From Selenomonadales bacterium (GTDB lineage Bacteria; Bacillota; Negativicutes; Sporomusales; UBA7701): 64,000 bases of DNA. The notes beneath the pieces are model-generated. The model saw only the letters and a list, made by a program, of their open reading frames with translations, was not told the DNA's origin and searched no databases. Each line of letters begins with the position of its first letter. Position 1 is the stretch's first letter. The position numbers were made by a program, and so were the translations under genes. Of this stretch, positions 9,366-18,172 are shown one piece after another. The stretch lies in assembly GCA_029975165.1 (NCBI GenBank), contig JARKPR010000035.1:1-64000 (forward strand), given 5' to 3'.

Positions 9366-9390
9366 AAGAAGGCCTAATGGCCTTCTTTTT
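9366..9390. terminator. Bidirectional terminator between convergent sdaAA and the minus-strand gene
   Basis: The stem AAAGAAGGCC pairs with GGCCTTCTTT around a TAAT loop and is followed by TTTTT on the plus strand. On the minus strand the stem is preceded by coding sequence. The last five codons and stop of the minus-strand protein (KKEGH) are read from within this hairpin, so coding and termination signals overlap. Confidence 0.88.
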
Positions 9391-10417
9391 TGGTTGCCGA
9401 GGTGATTTCGAGCATCGGCGGCTCTTTCTTTTTGTCTGCCGGTTTGCCGCGGGCGGCCTTTTGGTCGTCGGGCGGGGTTTTCTCGACGGCCGCCGGGTCG
9501 GGGATCTTGATCTTCTCCAGCAGTTTGTCGCGGAAATAGAGGTGGTAGTTGCCGTAGCGCCATTCCTCGAGGTCCTTTTCGGGGCCTTCGGCCACTTTGG
9601 CGCTCGTTTCCGGGTCGCCCCAGCTCATGAGCACCATTTCCCGTTCCCAGCCGGGACGGATCTCGCGGGCCCTGATGAGCGGCCAGAGCTGCCCGGGCCA
9701 ATGCGGGAAGAGGGTCACGGGGTCCTGGCGGAAAAAGTTTTTCGTCACGAGGGCGGCGAAATGGACGTTGCCGTAGGCCGCCCTGCGGCCGGTCGTCGCC
9801 GCCGTCCAGACGACCGGCGAGCCGTCCTCCTGGCGGAGGTCCAGCGCGTAGGTGTCGCTGAAGGGGCCGGCGGACTTGAAGCCGGCGACGGTGAGGGGGT
9901 CGAGGTGGCCGACGGCGGGCAGCTCGGCAGGGGCGAACAGGTTGCGGTTGACCCACAAGGTGGCGCCGACAAGGGCGTTCAGTTCGCCGATCGCCTTGTT
10001 TTCGGCGGCGATCTCGCCGGCTAAGGCGAACGGCAGGGCGGCCAGCGGGCCGCCGGCCGTGTCCTTTACCCACACGGCGGTGCCGCCGGGGCCGGTAAGC
10101 TGCCAGTAATACTTCGGCTCGGCGGCGGTCGGCAGCCTGTACAACCCGCTCATGACGAAAGTCTGCCCGGCGAGCTTGCGGCCGAGGGCAAGCTGGTCGA
10201 CGCCGCTCATCTCTTCGCCCGGTTGCCGGAAGAGGAGCAGGTAGCTGGCGGAGGCGTAGAGCTTGGCGGGATAGATTGTCGCTTGCTGGCCGATCCAGGC
10301 GGCCTTTCCCGGCCAGGGCGCCACGGCCGCCGGGGCTTGCCCGGGGCCGGCCGCGGCCGGCAAGGCCGGGGAGAGGACGGCCGACATTATGATGAGGACG
10401 ATTAGCAGCTTATTCAT
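9374..10417 (-). CDS. Secreted protein of unknown function
   Basis: This 347-residue protein starts MNKLLIVLIIMSAVLSPALP and has a clear Sec signal peptide with a likely cleavage after PAAAG. The mature part has no cysteine and is rich in Ala, Pro and Trp, with a lysine-rich C-terminal tail. I recognise no domain. The middle section (AEPKYYWQLTGPGGTAVWVKD, about residues 99-119) reads like a small beta-rich module, and the C-terminal third contains YGNYHLYFRDKLLEKI. The start at 10417 is preceded by a GGCGGTGG ribosome site. An ATG six codons upstream has none. It stands alone, convergent with the glycine operon. Confidence 0.7.
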   Translation of the reverse strand: MNKLLIVLIIMSAVLSPALPAAAGPGQAPAAVAPWPGKAAWIGQQATIYPAKLYASASYLLLFRQPGEEMSGVDQLALGRKLAGQTFVMSGLYRLPTAAEPKYYWQLTGPGGTAVWVKDTAGGPLAALPFALAGEIAAENKAIGELNALVGATLWVNRNLFAPAELPAVGHLDPLTVAGFKSAGPFSDTYALDLRQEDGSPVVWTAATTGRRAAYGNVHFAALVTKNFFRQDPVTLFPHWPGQLWPLIRAREIRPGWEREMVLMSWGDPETSAKVAEGPEKDLEEWRYGNYHLYFRDKLLEKIKIPDPAAVEKTPPDDQKAARGKPADKKKEPPMLEITSATKKEGH

Positions 10418-10608
10418 CGCACCACCGCCTGACAAGATTTCGTATCCGCCTTATTGATTCGACAGGCGGAGAGTTTCCCCTGCGACCGGCATCGGGGACC
10501 CGGTTGCTAGTAGTAAAGAAAATCTTTTTATTAGTCACGATGGGCGCTGCCATAGTGACGTGTTCCGACAAATTTTGTAATTATTTGTCGATGAACGCGG
10601 ACGGTGGC

Positions 10609-11820
10609 TCAGGAGAATTTTCCGCCGCCCGTGGGCATGCTGCGGACGAGCATGACGCCGCCGGCCACGGCGGCGAACAGCAGGGCCGACAGCCAGAATA
10701 CGGACGGGATGCCGAGGTACACGGCCAACACGCCGCCGCTTAAGGGCCCGAGGACGATGCCCAGCTGCATGGCGGTGGTGGTGACGCCGTAAGCGACGCC
10801 GCGCTTGCTTTCGGGAATGAGGAAGTAGATGATGGCGTTGACGGTGGGCAGCATGGCGCCGAGGAAAAAGCCGCTGACCGCCCGCATGCCGCCGAAGAGG
10901 AAGACGTTGTCGGCGGCGGCCTGGGCGGCGAAGCAGACGGCCGACAGGGCGGCCGCCGTAACGAGGACGGTCCGGTGGCTGAGGCGTTTGCTGATGTTGC
11001 CCATGGCGGCGGCCGCGACGGCGCTGGTCAGCCCGGCGGCGGCGATGATGGCGCCCGAGGCGCTGGCGATGTAGGTGAGGCCGGGGGACAGGACCTGGAC
11101 GTAGATGGGCAGGAGGGGGGCGATGATCATCATGGCGAACTGGACAAGGAACTGGATGGCCAGGGTGATGCCGAGGCCGGGGATGACGAGGATGGAGCCG
11201 ATCTCGCGCCAGATGGGCTTTTTGGCGGCGGCCGGCGCCGGAGTGAAGCGTTCCACGACCGCCAGGCGGATGATGAAGAGCGACAGGAGGCAGAGCAGGC
11301 CAAAGGCTATGAACGCCCAGCGGTAGCCGAAGTGGTCGGAGATTATGCCGCCGAACATCGGGCCGAAGGCGCTGCCGGCGATCATGGCCGTCTGGAAAAT
11401 GCCGAGGGTGGAGGTGATCTGCTCGGGCGGGCTGATGGAGGTGACGAGGGCGAGGGCGGCGGCGGTGAAGCCGCCGAACACGCCCTGGATGAGGCGGAGA
11501 AAGAGAAGCTGGTTGACGTCGGCCACGAAGCCCATCAGGACCATGACGACGAAGAAGGCGAACATGACCCGCACCACCAGCATTTTGCGGCCGTGGCGGT
11601 CGGCGAACGCGCCCCAGTAGGGCCCGGCGATGGCGGCGGTCAGCGGGGCGGCGCCCATGAGGATGCCGGACCACACCTCCGCTTCTTCGAGGCTGGTTAT
11701 GCCGAGGTCATTCACGTACAGGGGCAGAAAGGCCATGACGCCGGTGATTGCGCCCATGCCGGCTAGCTGGGCGAACCACAGGGCGGCGAGACTTCTTTTC
11801 CATTCAGGCAACGTTGACAT
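10609..11820 (-). CDS. MFS drug-type efflux transporter
   Basis: This 403-residue protein has about twelve hydrophobic segments. The motif after the second helix, GAFADRHGRKMLVVR, is the major facilitator loop 2-3 signature. The helix 5 region has SAFGPMFGGIISDHFGYR, which resembles the antiporter motif of the 12-helix DHA1 drug family. The gene is monocistronic, with a TATAAT-like element on the minus strand at 11853-11858. Substrate cannot be told. The region downstream of its stop (10418-10608) contains only an imperfect hairpin near 10536-10561. Confidence 0.85.
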   Translation of the reverse strand: MSTLPEWKRSLAALWFAQLAGMGAITGVMAFLPLYVNDLGITSLEEAEVWSGILMGAAPLTAAIAGPYWGAFADRHGRKMLVVRVMFAFFVVMVLMGFVADVNQLLFLRLIQGVFGGFTAAALALVTSISPPEQITSTLGIFQTAMIAGSAFGPMFGGIISDHFGYRWAFIAFGLLCLLSLFIIRLAVVERFTPAPAAAKKPIWREIGSILVIPGLGITLAIQFLVQFAMMIIAPLLPIYVQVLSPGLTYIASASGAIIAAAGLTSAVAAAAMGNISKRLSHRTVLVTAAALSAVCFAAQAAADNVFLFGGMRAVSGFFLGAMLPTVNAIIYFLIPESKRGVAYGVTTTAMQLGIVLGPLSGGVLAVYLGIPSVFWLSALLFAAVAGGVMLVRSMPTGGGKFS

Positions 11821-11944
11821 GGGACACCTTCCTGAGTAGTGAGGATAATCCTATTATAGCAAATAACGGCTGCCGCAACCCTATGTATACATGAATTATT
11901 ATGGTTAACCGCCTTGCCAGCGGGGGGATAGCTTGATAAAATAA

Positions 11945-12050
11945 AACGAGGGTCTCTGTTTTATTATCTGGTACTAGAATCTGAAGTAAAATCGGAGGTG
12001 GGATACGGTTCCGGTGCTACCTGACACCGTGCATCACTAAATAGAGCAAA
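11945..12050 (+). promoter_or_regulatory. Structured 5' leader of terC, class not identified
   Basis: The 100 bases before terC are compact and can fold. CGGTG (12012-12016) pairs with CACCG (12025-12029) around the loop CTACCTGA, and a purine-rich AATCGGAGGTGGGATACGG segment precedes it. TerC genes are often controlled by the manganese-sensing yybP-ykoY element, but I cannot match its conserved loops here. I therefore call only a candidate structured leader. Confidence 0.3.
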
Positions 12051-12068
12051 ACAAAGGAGTACAAAAAA

Positions 12069-12761
12069 ATGGAGTTCTTAGGCGCACTATTAGGAATCAT
12101 GATGGTGAACATCGTGCTTAGCGGGGATAACGCCGTGGTGATCGCGCTGGCGAGCCGCGCCCTCCCCCCGAAGCAGCAGAAGATGGCCATCCTGTGGGGT
12201 AGTGCTGGGGCGATAGGGCTGCGGGTGATATTGACAGTCGTAGCGGTTGTACTTTTGCATATCCCCTATGTACAGTTTTTCGGCGGCGTGCTGCTTGTCT
12301 GGATAGCCGCCAAGCTGCTGCTGGAAGACGGCAGCGGCGAGAATGTCGAAGCCGCCGGGTCGCTGTGGAAAGCGGTCAAGACAATCATCATCGCCGATAT
12401 AGTCATGAGCCTGGACAATACGCTGGCCATCGCGGCGGTCGCCAAGGGCGACTACCTCCTGCTCGGCCTCGGTCTGGCGCTGAGCATTCCCTTGATCGTG
12501 TTCGGCAGCCAGATCATCATCAAGATCATGGACCGGTTCCCGGTCATCGTGTACGCCGGGGCCGGCCTGATCGCATGGACGGCGGGCGAGATGATGCAGG
12601 GCGACAAATTGATGGCCGGTTTCGCCGGGCTGGTGCCGTCCTGGCTGCTGCCGGCGCTGATCACGGCTGCGGTCGTCGCCGTCGGGATCTGGCACAACAA
12701 GCACCGTAAGCCGCAGGAAGAAGACGTGCAGGAATCGGCCGCCAAGCATCATATGGGCTGA
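12069..12761 (+). CDS. TerC family integral membrane protein
   Basis: A 230-residue membrane protein with about seven hydrophobic segments. The TerC hallmarks are acidic residues within helices: LSGDNAVVIALAS (about residues 17-29) and DIVMSLDNTLAIAAVAKGD (about 113-131). Members of this family are proposed to export or insert metals, particularly manganese, to exported metalloenzymes. The start follows AAAGGAGTACAAAAAA. A Rho-independent terminator follows, so it is a single-gene unit. A leader that may be regulatory precedes it. Confidence 0.88.
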   Translation: MEFLGALLGIMMVNIVLSGDNAVVIALASRALPPKQQKMAILWGSAGAIGLRVILTVVAVVLLHIPYVQFFGGVLLVWIAAKLLLEDGSGENVEAAGSLWKAVKTIIIADIVMSLDNTLAIAAVAKGDYLLLGLGLALSIPLIVFGSQIIIKIMDRFPVIVYAGAGLIAWTAGEMMQGDKLMAGFAGLVPSWLLPALITAAVVAVGIWHNKHRKPQEEDVQESAAKHHMG

Positions 12762-12776
12762 AATGGGTTAAGACGG

Positions 12777-12803
12777 CCGGGGCGCACATGCGTCCCGGTT
12801 TTT
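12777..12803 (+). terminator. Terminator of terC
   Basis: CCGGGGCGCA (12777-12786) pairs with TGCGTCCCGG (12789-12798), followed by TTTTTCGTTTTT. It sits right after the terC stop. Confidence 0.85.
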
Positions 12804-12931
12804 CGTTTTTATAGAGAATCAACGCCTGCATCAGGCGGACAGCCGGGGCTAATAATATAGGTCTGCAGGACAGGGAAAGGCGGGCAGGCGGCGAATATAG
12901 TAACCATAGTTTGCTAGCGGAGGGTGAAACC

Positions 12932-14908
12932 ATGCCGAAGGCGGCGCCAAAGGCGCGAAAATCGATCGCCGTCGCGATGTTCATGTTGTTGGCGGCTATT
13001 GTCGTGCTGTTCGGCCGCATCGCCTGGGTGCAGTTCGTCGAGGGAAGCGAGCTGGCGGAAAAGGCCCGCACGCAGCTCCGCGACAATAAGCTGCTGCAGT
13101 CGCCGCGGGGGACGATCTACGACCGCAGCGGCCGGGAACTGGCTATCAGTAGTCTGCGCAAGTCGCTGTACGTTAATCCCCGCGAGCTTAACAAGGATCC
13201 GGTGGCGGTGGCGACCAAGCTGGCGCCCATCCTCGATATGCAGATGGAGACGGTGCGCGACCGGCTGATGGCGGGGGGCAGCTTCGTATGGCTTAAGCGG
13301 ACGCTGGAGCCGGAAGCGGCCCAAAAGGTGATCGACCTGGCGAAGGCGGAGAATATCCGCGGCCTGGATTTCATCGAGGAGAGCAAGCGCTATTATCCCA
13401 ACGACAGCCTGGCGGCCCAGGTGCTGGGCTTCGTCGGCACGGACGACGTGGGGCTGAGCGGCCTGGAAATGGCGCTGGACAAGACGATCAAGGGCGAGCT
13501 GGTCAAGCAGGCGGTGGACACCGACAGCTACGGCATCCCCATCCTGGGGTCGAGCGTGATGTTCAAGCCGGTCAAGCAGGGCAAGAGCGTGTTTCTGACT
13601 ATCGACAGCACCATCCAGTTCATCGTCGAGCAGAGCCTGGACAAGGTCATGGCGCGGACGCACGCCAAGTCGGCGACCGTCATCATCATGAACCCGCACA
13701 CGGGCGAGATCCTGGCGATGGCGTCCAGGCCGGGCTTCGATCCCAACAGGTTTTACCGCTATGGCGCCGGCGACTGGAAGAATCGCGCGATATCGGCCAT
13801 TTACGAGCCCGGCTCGACCTTCAAGGCGGTGGTGGCGGCCGCTGCCCTGCAGGAGAAGGCGGTCGGCGTCAACGAACGGTTCGTGGACAAAGGCTTCATC
13901 GAGGTGTCGGGCCGCCGGATCAAGAATTGGAGCGGCGACAGCTACGGCAATGTTCCGCTGATCGACGTGATCAAGAATTCGATCAACACCGCCTTCGTCC
14001 AGATCGGCCTGCGGCTGGGGGCGGAGCGGCTGAACAGCTACGCCCGCGCCTTCGGGTTCGGACAAGCCACCGATATCGAGCTGCCTGGCGAGGAAGAGGG
14101 GCTGCTGTTCAACACCAAGAATATGCGGGCTTCCGACGTGGCCACGATGGCCATCGGCCAGAGCATCGCCGTGACCCCGCTGCAGCTGGTGACGGCAGTG
14201 GCGGCGATCGCCAACGAGGGCGTCCTGCTCAAACCGTACATCGTCAAGGAGATATACAATGCCGACGGTTCGCTGGCGGCGGCCACGCCCACCCAGCGCG
14301 TCAGGCAGGTGATCAGCCCCGACACGGCCAAGTTGCTGTCCGGCCTGCTGGAGAAGGTTATCAGCGAAGGCGGCGGCAAGCGGGCGGCGGTCAGGGGCTA
14401 CCGCTTCGCTGGCAAGACGGGGACGGCCGAGCGGCTGAAGGAGAGCGGCGGCGGCTACGAAGCCGGGCGCTATATCGCCTCGTTCGTCGGCTTCGGACCG
14501 GTGGAGGATCCGCAGGTGGCCGCCCTGGTGGTCATCGACGATCCGGTGGGCGATTATTACGGCGGCGAGATCGCCGCCCCGGTGTTCGGCGAGATCATGA
14601 ACCAGGTGATGCGCTATCTTACCATCCGGCCGCAGAATGCCGCCGAGTTCACCGTCATACCGGCGCCGGCCCATGCCGCGGCCAATACCGGGCAGAAACC
14701 GGCGGCGCCGGCCGCGAAGCCGGGGCCGGGCAAGGTGGCCGTGCCGAGCGTGCTCGGCCGGAGCATCCGCGACGCAGGCGATATTATTACCGGCGCAGGG
14801 CTGGTTTTCGTGCCGTCGGGCAGCGGCGTGGCGGTGCGGCAGAGCGTGCCGCCAAACGGGATCGTCAACCTCGGCGCGGAAGTGACCGTGTATTTCGAGT
14901 CCAGGTAG
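12932..14908 (+). CDS. Penicillin-binding protein, SpoVD/FtsI-like class B transpeptidase
   Basis: A 658-residue class B PBP. Near the N-terminus there is one membrane helix (AVAMFMLLAAIVVLFG), then the non-catalytic dimerisation domain starting SPRGTIYDRSGRELA. In the transpeptidase domain the three catalytic motifs are STFK (about residue 302), SIN (about 351) and KTG (about 495). The final 60 residues form a single PASTA domain (VPSVLGRSIRDAG). That layout, one C-terminal PASTA, matches the sporulation enzyme SpoVD more than vegetative FtsI. It lies outside any visible division cluster. The chosen ATG has GGAGGGTGAAACC in front. Confidence 0.88.
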   Translation: MPKAAPKARKSIAVAMFMLLAAIVVLFGRIAWVQFVEGSELAEKARTQLRDNKLLQSPRGTIYDRSGRELAISSLRKSLYVNPRELNKDPVAVATKLAPILDMQMETVRDRLMAGGSFVWLKRTLEPEAAQKVIDLAKAENIRGLDFIEESKRYYPNDSLAAQVLGFVGTDDVGLSGLEMALDKTIKGELVKQAVDTDSYGIPILGSSVMFKPVKQGKSVFLTIDSTIQFIVEQSLDKVMARTHAKSATVIIMNPHTGEILAMASRPGFDPNRFYRYGAGDWKNRAISAIYEPGSTFKAVVAAAALQEKAVGVNERFVDKGFIEVSGRRIKNWSGDSYGNVPLIDVIKNSINTAFVQIGLRLGAERLNSYARAFGFGQATDIELPGEEEGLLFNTKNMRASDVATMAIGQSIAVTPLQLVTAVAAIANEGVLLKPYIVKEIYNADGSLAAATPTQRVRQVISPDTAKLLSGLLEKVISEGGGKRAAVRGYRFAGKTGTAERLKESGGGYEAGRYIASFVGFGPVEDPQVAALVVIDDPVGDYYGGEIAAPVFGEIMNQVMRYLTIRPQNAAEFTVIPAPAHAAANTGQKPAAPAAKPGPGKVAVPSVLGRSIRDAGDIITGAGLVFVPSGSGVAVRQSVPPNGIVNLGAEVTVYFESR

Positions 14909-14920
14909 GAGGTGGCCCGC

Positions 14921-16645
14921 ATGGCGGATAAACAGGAACTGGCACGGATCTTCGCCGATATCGCCATGCTGCTGACGTTGAAGGGGGACAACCCTTTCAA
15001 GATCAGGGCGTATGAAACCGCGGCGCGGATCGTGGAGGAGCTTGACGGCGACCTGGCGGATTTCGTCGCCAGCGGCCGGATGGACGCGACCAAGGGCGTA
15101 GGCCAGGCCATCGGCCAGAAGATCCGCGAGTATGTTGATACCGGGCGTTTGGCGTATTACGACGAGCTGAAGGCGTCGGTGCCGGCCGTGCTGTTCGAGC
15201 TGGTGAAGATCCCCGGCCTGGGCCCGAAGAAGGCGCTGCAGCTCCACGAGCAGTTGGACATAAACTCGGTGGGCGAGCTGGAGTACGCCTGCCGCGAGAA
15301 CCGGCTGGCGACGCTGCCCGGGTTTGGCGCCAAAACGCAGGAGCGCATCCTGGCCGGCATAGAATATGTGAAACGGTTCCAGGGGCAGTTCCTGCTGGCC
15401 GACGCCTGGCCGCTGGCGGAGAAGATCGCCGCCCTGCTCGGCGCTCAGCCGGGGGTGGCGGCCGCGGCCGTGGCCGGCAGCATCCGCCGCCGCAAGGAGA
15501 CGGTGAAGGACATCGACATCGTTACCGCGGCGGCCGAGCCGGCGTCGGTGGCGGCGCATGTCGTGACCCTGCCGGGGGTGGAAAAGGTTATCGGCCAGGG
15601 ACCGACGAAGACGAGCGTGCAGCTCGCGAACGGCATGAATATGGACGTGCGCGCCGTGCGGCCGGAGGAGTTCGCCGCCGCGCTTCACCATTTCACCGGC
15701 AGCAAGGAGCACCATGTCCGCTTGCGGGGCCTGGCCAAGGACAAGGGGCTCAAGATAAACGAGTACGGTATCGAAACGACGGCCGGGGAACGGCTGCCGG
15801 TCGCCGACGAAGCGGCGTTCTACTGCGCGCTGGGCCTGGCCTACATCGAGCCCGAGCTGCGCGAGGATACGGGCGAGGTCGAGGCCGCCGCCGCCGGCAC
15901 CCTGCCGGCGCTGGTGACCGCCGGGGATATCCGCGGCGTTTTCCACCTGCACACGACTTTTTCCGACGGCAGCGCCACGCCGGCGGAGATGGCGGCCGCC
16001 GCCCGGGAACGGGGCTGGGGGTACCTGGGGGTGACGGACCACAGCCGCACGGCGGTGTATGCCCGCGGCCTGCGGCTGGAGACGGTGGCCGAGCAGCGGC
16101 GCGAGATCGAGCGGCTGAACGCCGCCGCACCCGGCTTCACGATTTTCGCCGGCATCGAGTGCGATATCCTCGCCGACGGTTCGCTCGACTACCCGGACGA
16201 GGTACTGGCCGGCTTCGATTTCGTCATCGCGTCCGTGCATTCCGCCTTCCGCCAGAGCGAGGCCGATATGACGCGGCGGATAATCAGGGCGATGGAGAAC
16301 CGCTATGTCGGCGCCATCGGCCACCCCACAGGCCGGATACTGCTGGCCAGGGACGGCTATGCCGTGGATCTGGCGGCGGTCATCGCCGCGGCGGCGGCCA
16401 CGGGCACGGTGGTCGAGATCAACGCCAGTCCCTACCGCCTCGATCTCGACTGGCGCTGGTGCCGCAAGGCCAAGGAGGCGGGCGTGATGCTGACGATCAA
16501 CCCCGATGCCCACGCGCCGGAAGAGCTCGATTACGTGCAATACGGCGCGGCCGTGGCCCGCAAGGGCTGGCTGACGGCAGCCGACATCGTCAACACGCGG
16601 CCGGCGGCGGCGGCGCTGGCCCTGCTAAGGCGTAAAAGAAATTAG
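14921..16645 (+). CDS. polX: Family X DNA polymerase / 3'-5' exonuclease
   Basis: PolX is a repair polymerase with a C-terminal PHP nuclease domain. The 574-residue protein shows helix-hairpin-helix segments (KIPGLGPKKALQLHE and TLPGFGAKTQERI, about residues 92-143), the nucleotidyltransferase aspartates in VKDIDIVTAA, and a PHP domain from about residue 340 with HLHTTFSDGS, GVTDHS, GIECDI, HSAF and the terminal NPDAH metal ligands. Its start follows AGGAGGTGGCCCGC, 12 bases after the PBP stop, so the two may be co-transcribed. Function is gap filling and end processing in base excision repair. Confidence 0.93.
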   Translation: MADKQELARIFADIAMLLTLKGDNPFKIRAYETAARIVEELDGDLADFVASGRMDATKGVGQAIGQKIREYVDTGRLAYYDELKASVPAVLFELVKIPGLGPKKALQLHEQLDINSVGELEYACRENRLATLPGFGAKTQERILAGIEYVKRFQGQFLLADAWPLAEKIAALLGAQPGVAAAAVAGSIRRRKETVKDIDIVTAAAEPASVAAHVVTLPGVEKVIGQGPTKTSVQLANGMNMDVRAVRPEEFAAALHHFTGSKEHHVRLRGLAKDKGLKINEYGIETTAGERLPVADEAAFYCALGLAYIEPELREDTGEVEAAAAGTLPALVTAGDIRGVFHLHTTFSDGSATPAEMAAAARERGWGYLGVTDHSRTAVYARGLRLETVAEQRREIERLNAAAPGFTIFAGIECDILADGSLDYPDEVLAGFDFVIASVHSAFRQSEADMTRRIIRAMENRYVGAIGHPTGRILLARDGYAVDLAAVIAAAAATGTVVEINASPYRLDLDWRWCRKAKEAGVMLTINPDAHAPEELDYVQYGAAVARKGWLTAADIVNTRPAAAALALLRRKRN

Positions 16646-16646
16646 G

Positions 16647-16672
16647 CCGGGAAACGGCAGATTATTTCCCGG
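16647..16672 (+). other. Perfect 8-bp stem hairpin after polX
   Basis: CCGGGAAA (16647-16654) pairs with TTTCCCGG (16665-16672). There is no T run behind it, so it is a weak or Rho-assisted terminator, or an RNA-stabilising stem, between polX and the hydrogenase maturation genes. Confidence 0.5.
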
Positions 16673-16699
16673 AAATATCCCTGCGGGCGGAGGAAGACG

Positions 16700-17164
16700 A
16701 TGGGACGGACGGTGGTCGTCGGGTTTGGCAATCTACTCATGGGCGATGACGGCGTGGGCGTTCATGTGGTGCGGGCGCTGGCCGGCCGGGCTTTGCCGGC
16801 CGGGGTGGAGCTGGTGGACGGCGGGGTGGCTTCGCTGGAAGTGCTGGGCGCGCTGCGCGGCGCCGCCCGGGTCGTGATCGTCGACGCCCTGACCGGCGGG
16901 GGCGAGCCGGGGGCCGTATACCGGCTCACGCCGGCCGACCTCGGCCCCGCATCCGCAACTCCCGGTCTGTCGCTGCACGATTTTTCCCTGCCGCAGGCGC
17001 TCGCGCTCCTGGCCCGAACCGGTCCGCTGCCGCCGATCGTCATCTTCGGCGTGGAGCCGGCCGCGATGCAGACGGGGCTGGAGCTGTCGGCGCCGGTGGC
17101 GGCGGCCGCTCTGCGGGTCGCCGACCTTGTCGCCGCGGAAGTGCGGGGTGGCGCCGATGCATGA
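16700..17164 (+). CDS. Hydrogenase maturation protease (HycI/HyaD type)
   Basis: This endopeptidase trims the C-terminal tail of a NiFe hydrogenase large subunit after nickel insertion. The 154-residue size and GFGNLLMGDDGVG, with the nickel-sensing Asp near residue 16, the second Asp in VIVDALTGGG (about 62) and the His in LHDFSLPQAL (about 94) all fit. It overlaps hypA by eight bases. No hydrogenase structural genes are in the window, so its client is encoded elsewhere. Confidence 0.88.
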   Translation: MGRTVVVGFGNLLMGDDGVGVHVVRALAGRALPAGVELVDGGVASLEVLGALRGAARVVIVDALTGGGEPGAVYRLTPADLGPASATPGLSLHDFSLPQALALLARTGPLPPIVIFGVEPAAMQTGLELSAPVAAAALRVADLVAAEVRGGADA

Positions 17165-17498
17165 AATGGCAATCGCCCAGGGTATTCTGGACATCGCGCT
17201 GACGGCGGCGGCCGAAAATGGCGCGGCCGCCATTGTCCGCATCAAGCTGCAGGTGGGGGCGATGACCGAGGTCGAGCCGGAGGCGCTCACCTTCTGCTTC
17301 GCCGCCCTGGCGGCCGGGACGGCGGCGGCGGACGCCAGCCTCGAGGTGGAGGTGACGCCGCTCGTCGGCCGCTGCCGGGATTGCGGGCGCGAGTTCAGGG
17401 TGGAGCGGTTCCGCTTTCTCTGCCCGGCGTGCGGGTCGGCGGCGGTGGAGATAATTTCGGGACGGGAACTGCGGGTGGAGCATCTGGAGGTGGAATAG
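17157..17498 (+). CDS. hypA: Hydrogenase nickel-insertion protein HypA
   Basis: HypA is a nickel and zinc metallochaperone for NiFe hydrogenase. The start at 17157 gives MHEMAIAQG, where the initial Met-His-Glu is the known nickel site. An upstream ATG in frame would hide that motif. The zinc site is CRDCGREF and LCPACGS at about residues 72-75 and 88-91. Length is 113 residues, normal for the family. Overlaps on both sides (protease and hypB) indicate a tight operon. Confidence 0.93.
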   Translation: MHEMAIAQGILDIALTAAAENGAAAIVRIKLQVGAMTEVEPEALTFCFAALAAGTAAADASLEVEVTPLVGRCRDCGREFRVERFRFLCPACGSAAVEIISGRELRVEHLEVE

Positions 17499-18172
17499 TG
17501 GAAATAAAGGTTATGGCCAACATCCTCGACAAGAACGACCAACTGGCCGCCGAAGTGAACGCGCACCTGTCGCGCCGCGGCATTTTTACACTCAACCTGC
17601 TGGGCTCGCCCGGCTCGGGCAAGACGGCGCTGCTGGAGCGGACGATCGCCGCCCTCAAAGACGAACTGAAGCTGGCGGTGATCGAGGGCGACCTGTTCAC
17701 CGACAAGGACGCCGCCCGCATCGCCCGCCAGGGCGTGCCGGTGGTGCAGATCAACACCGGCGGCGGCTGCCACCTCGACGCCAACATGGTCAAGGGCGTG
17801 CTCGCCAGCCTCGACCTCGACGGCCTCGACCTGCTGATAATCGAAAATGTCGGCAACCTCGTATGCCCGGCCGAGTTCAATATCGGCGAGGACGCGAAGG
17901 CGACCGTGCTGAGCGTCACCGAGGGCGAGGACAAGCCGCTCAAATATCCGCTGGTCTTCAAGCAGGCCGGCGCGGTCGTGGTGAACAAGATCGACCTGCT
18001 GCCCTATACCAGCTTCGATCTTGCGGCCGCCACCGAGGACATTGCCAGCATCAACCCGCAAGTCGCCATTTTTCCGGCGTCCTGCCGCACCGGCGAGGGC
18101 CTGGAGGGCTGGTACGGCTGGCTGCGGGCGCGGGTGGCGGCCAAAAAGGCCGCGGCCGCGAAAGGGGAATGA
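17498..18172 (+). CDS. hypB: Hydrogenase nickel-incorporation GTPase HypB
   Basis: HypB is the GTPase that partners HypA in nickel delivery. From the GTG at 17498 the protein has 224 residues beginning MEIKVMANIL. The P-loop is GSPGSGKTALLE (about residues 38-49), the switch region EGDLFTDKDAARI follows, and NKIDLLPY is the guanine-specificity motif. The metal-binding GGGCHLDANMV block is present. There is no N-terminal histidine-rich or CxxCGC extension, so it lacks the high-affinity nickel store of E. coli HypB. The start overlaps the hypA stop by one base. Confidence 0.92.
   Translation: MEIKVMANILDKNDQLAAEVNAHLSRRGIFTLNLLGSPGSGKTALLERTIAALKDELKLAVIEGDLFTDKDAARIARQGVPVVQINTGGGCHLDANMVKGVLASLDLDGLDLLIIENVGNLVCPAEFNIGEDAKATVLSVTEGEDKPLKYPLVFKQAGAVVVNKIDLLPYTSFDLAAATEDIASINPQVAIFPASCRTGEGLEGWYGWLRARVAAKKAAAAKGE

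Noticed and set aside
11945-12050. Manganese riboswitch (yybP-ykoY)
   Set aside because: The conserved loop sequences that I know are not found, although the gene context would suit.
12914-16540. Very long open frame of 1208 codons on the minus strand, and similar ones such as 7959-10073 and 4831-6150
   Set aside because: They lie antisense to clear genes with intact motifs. In GC-rich DNA the opposite strand often stays open. The translations are Arg/His/Gly-rich with no domain.
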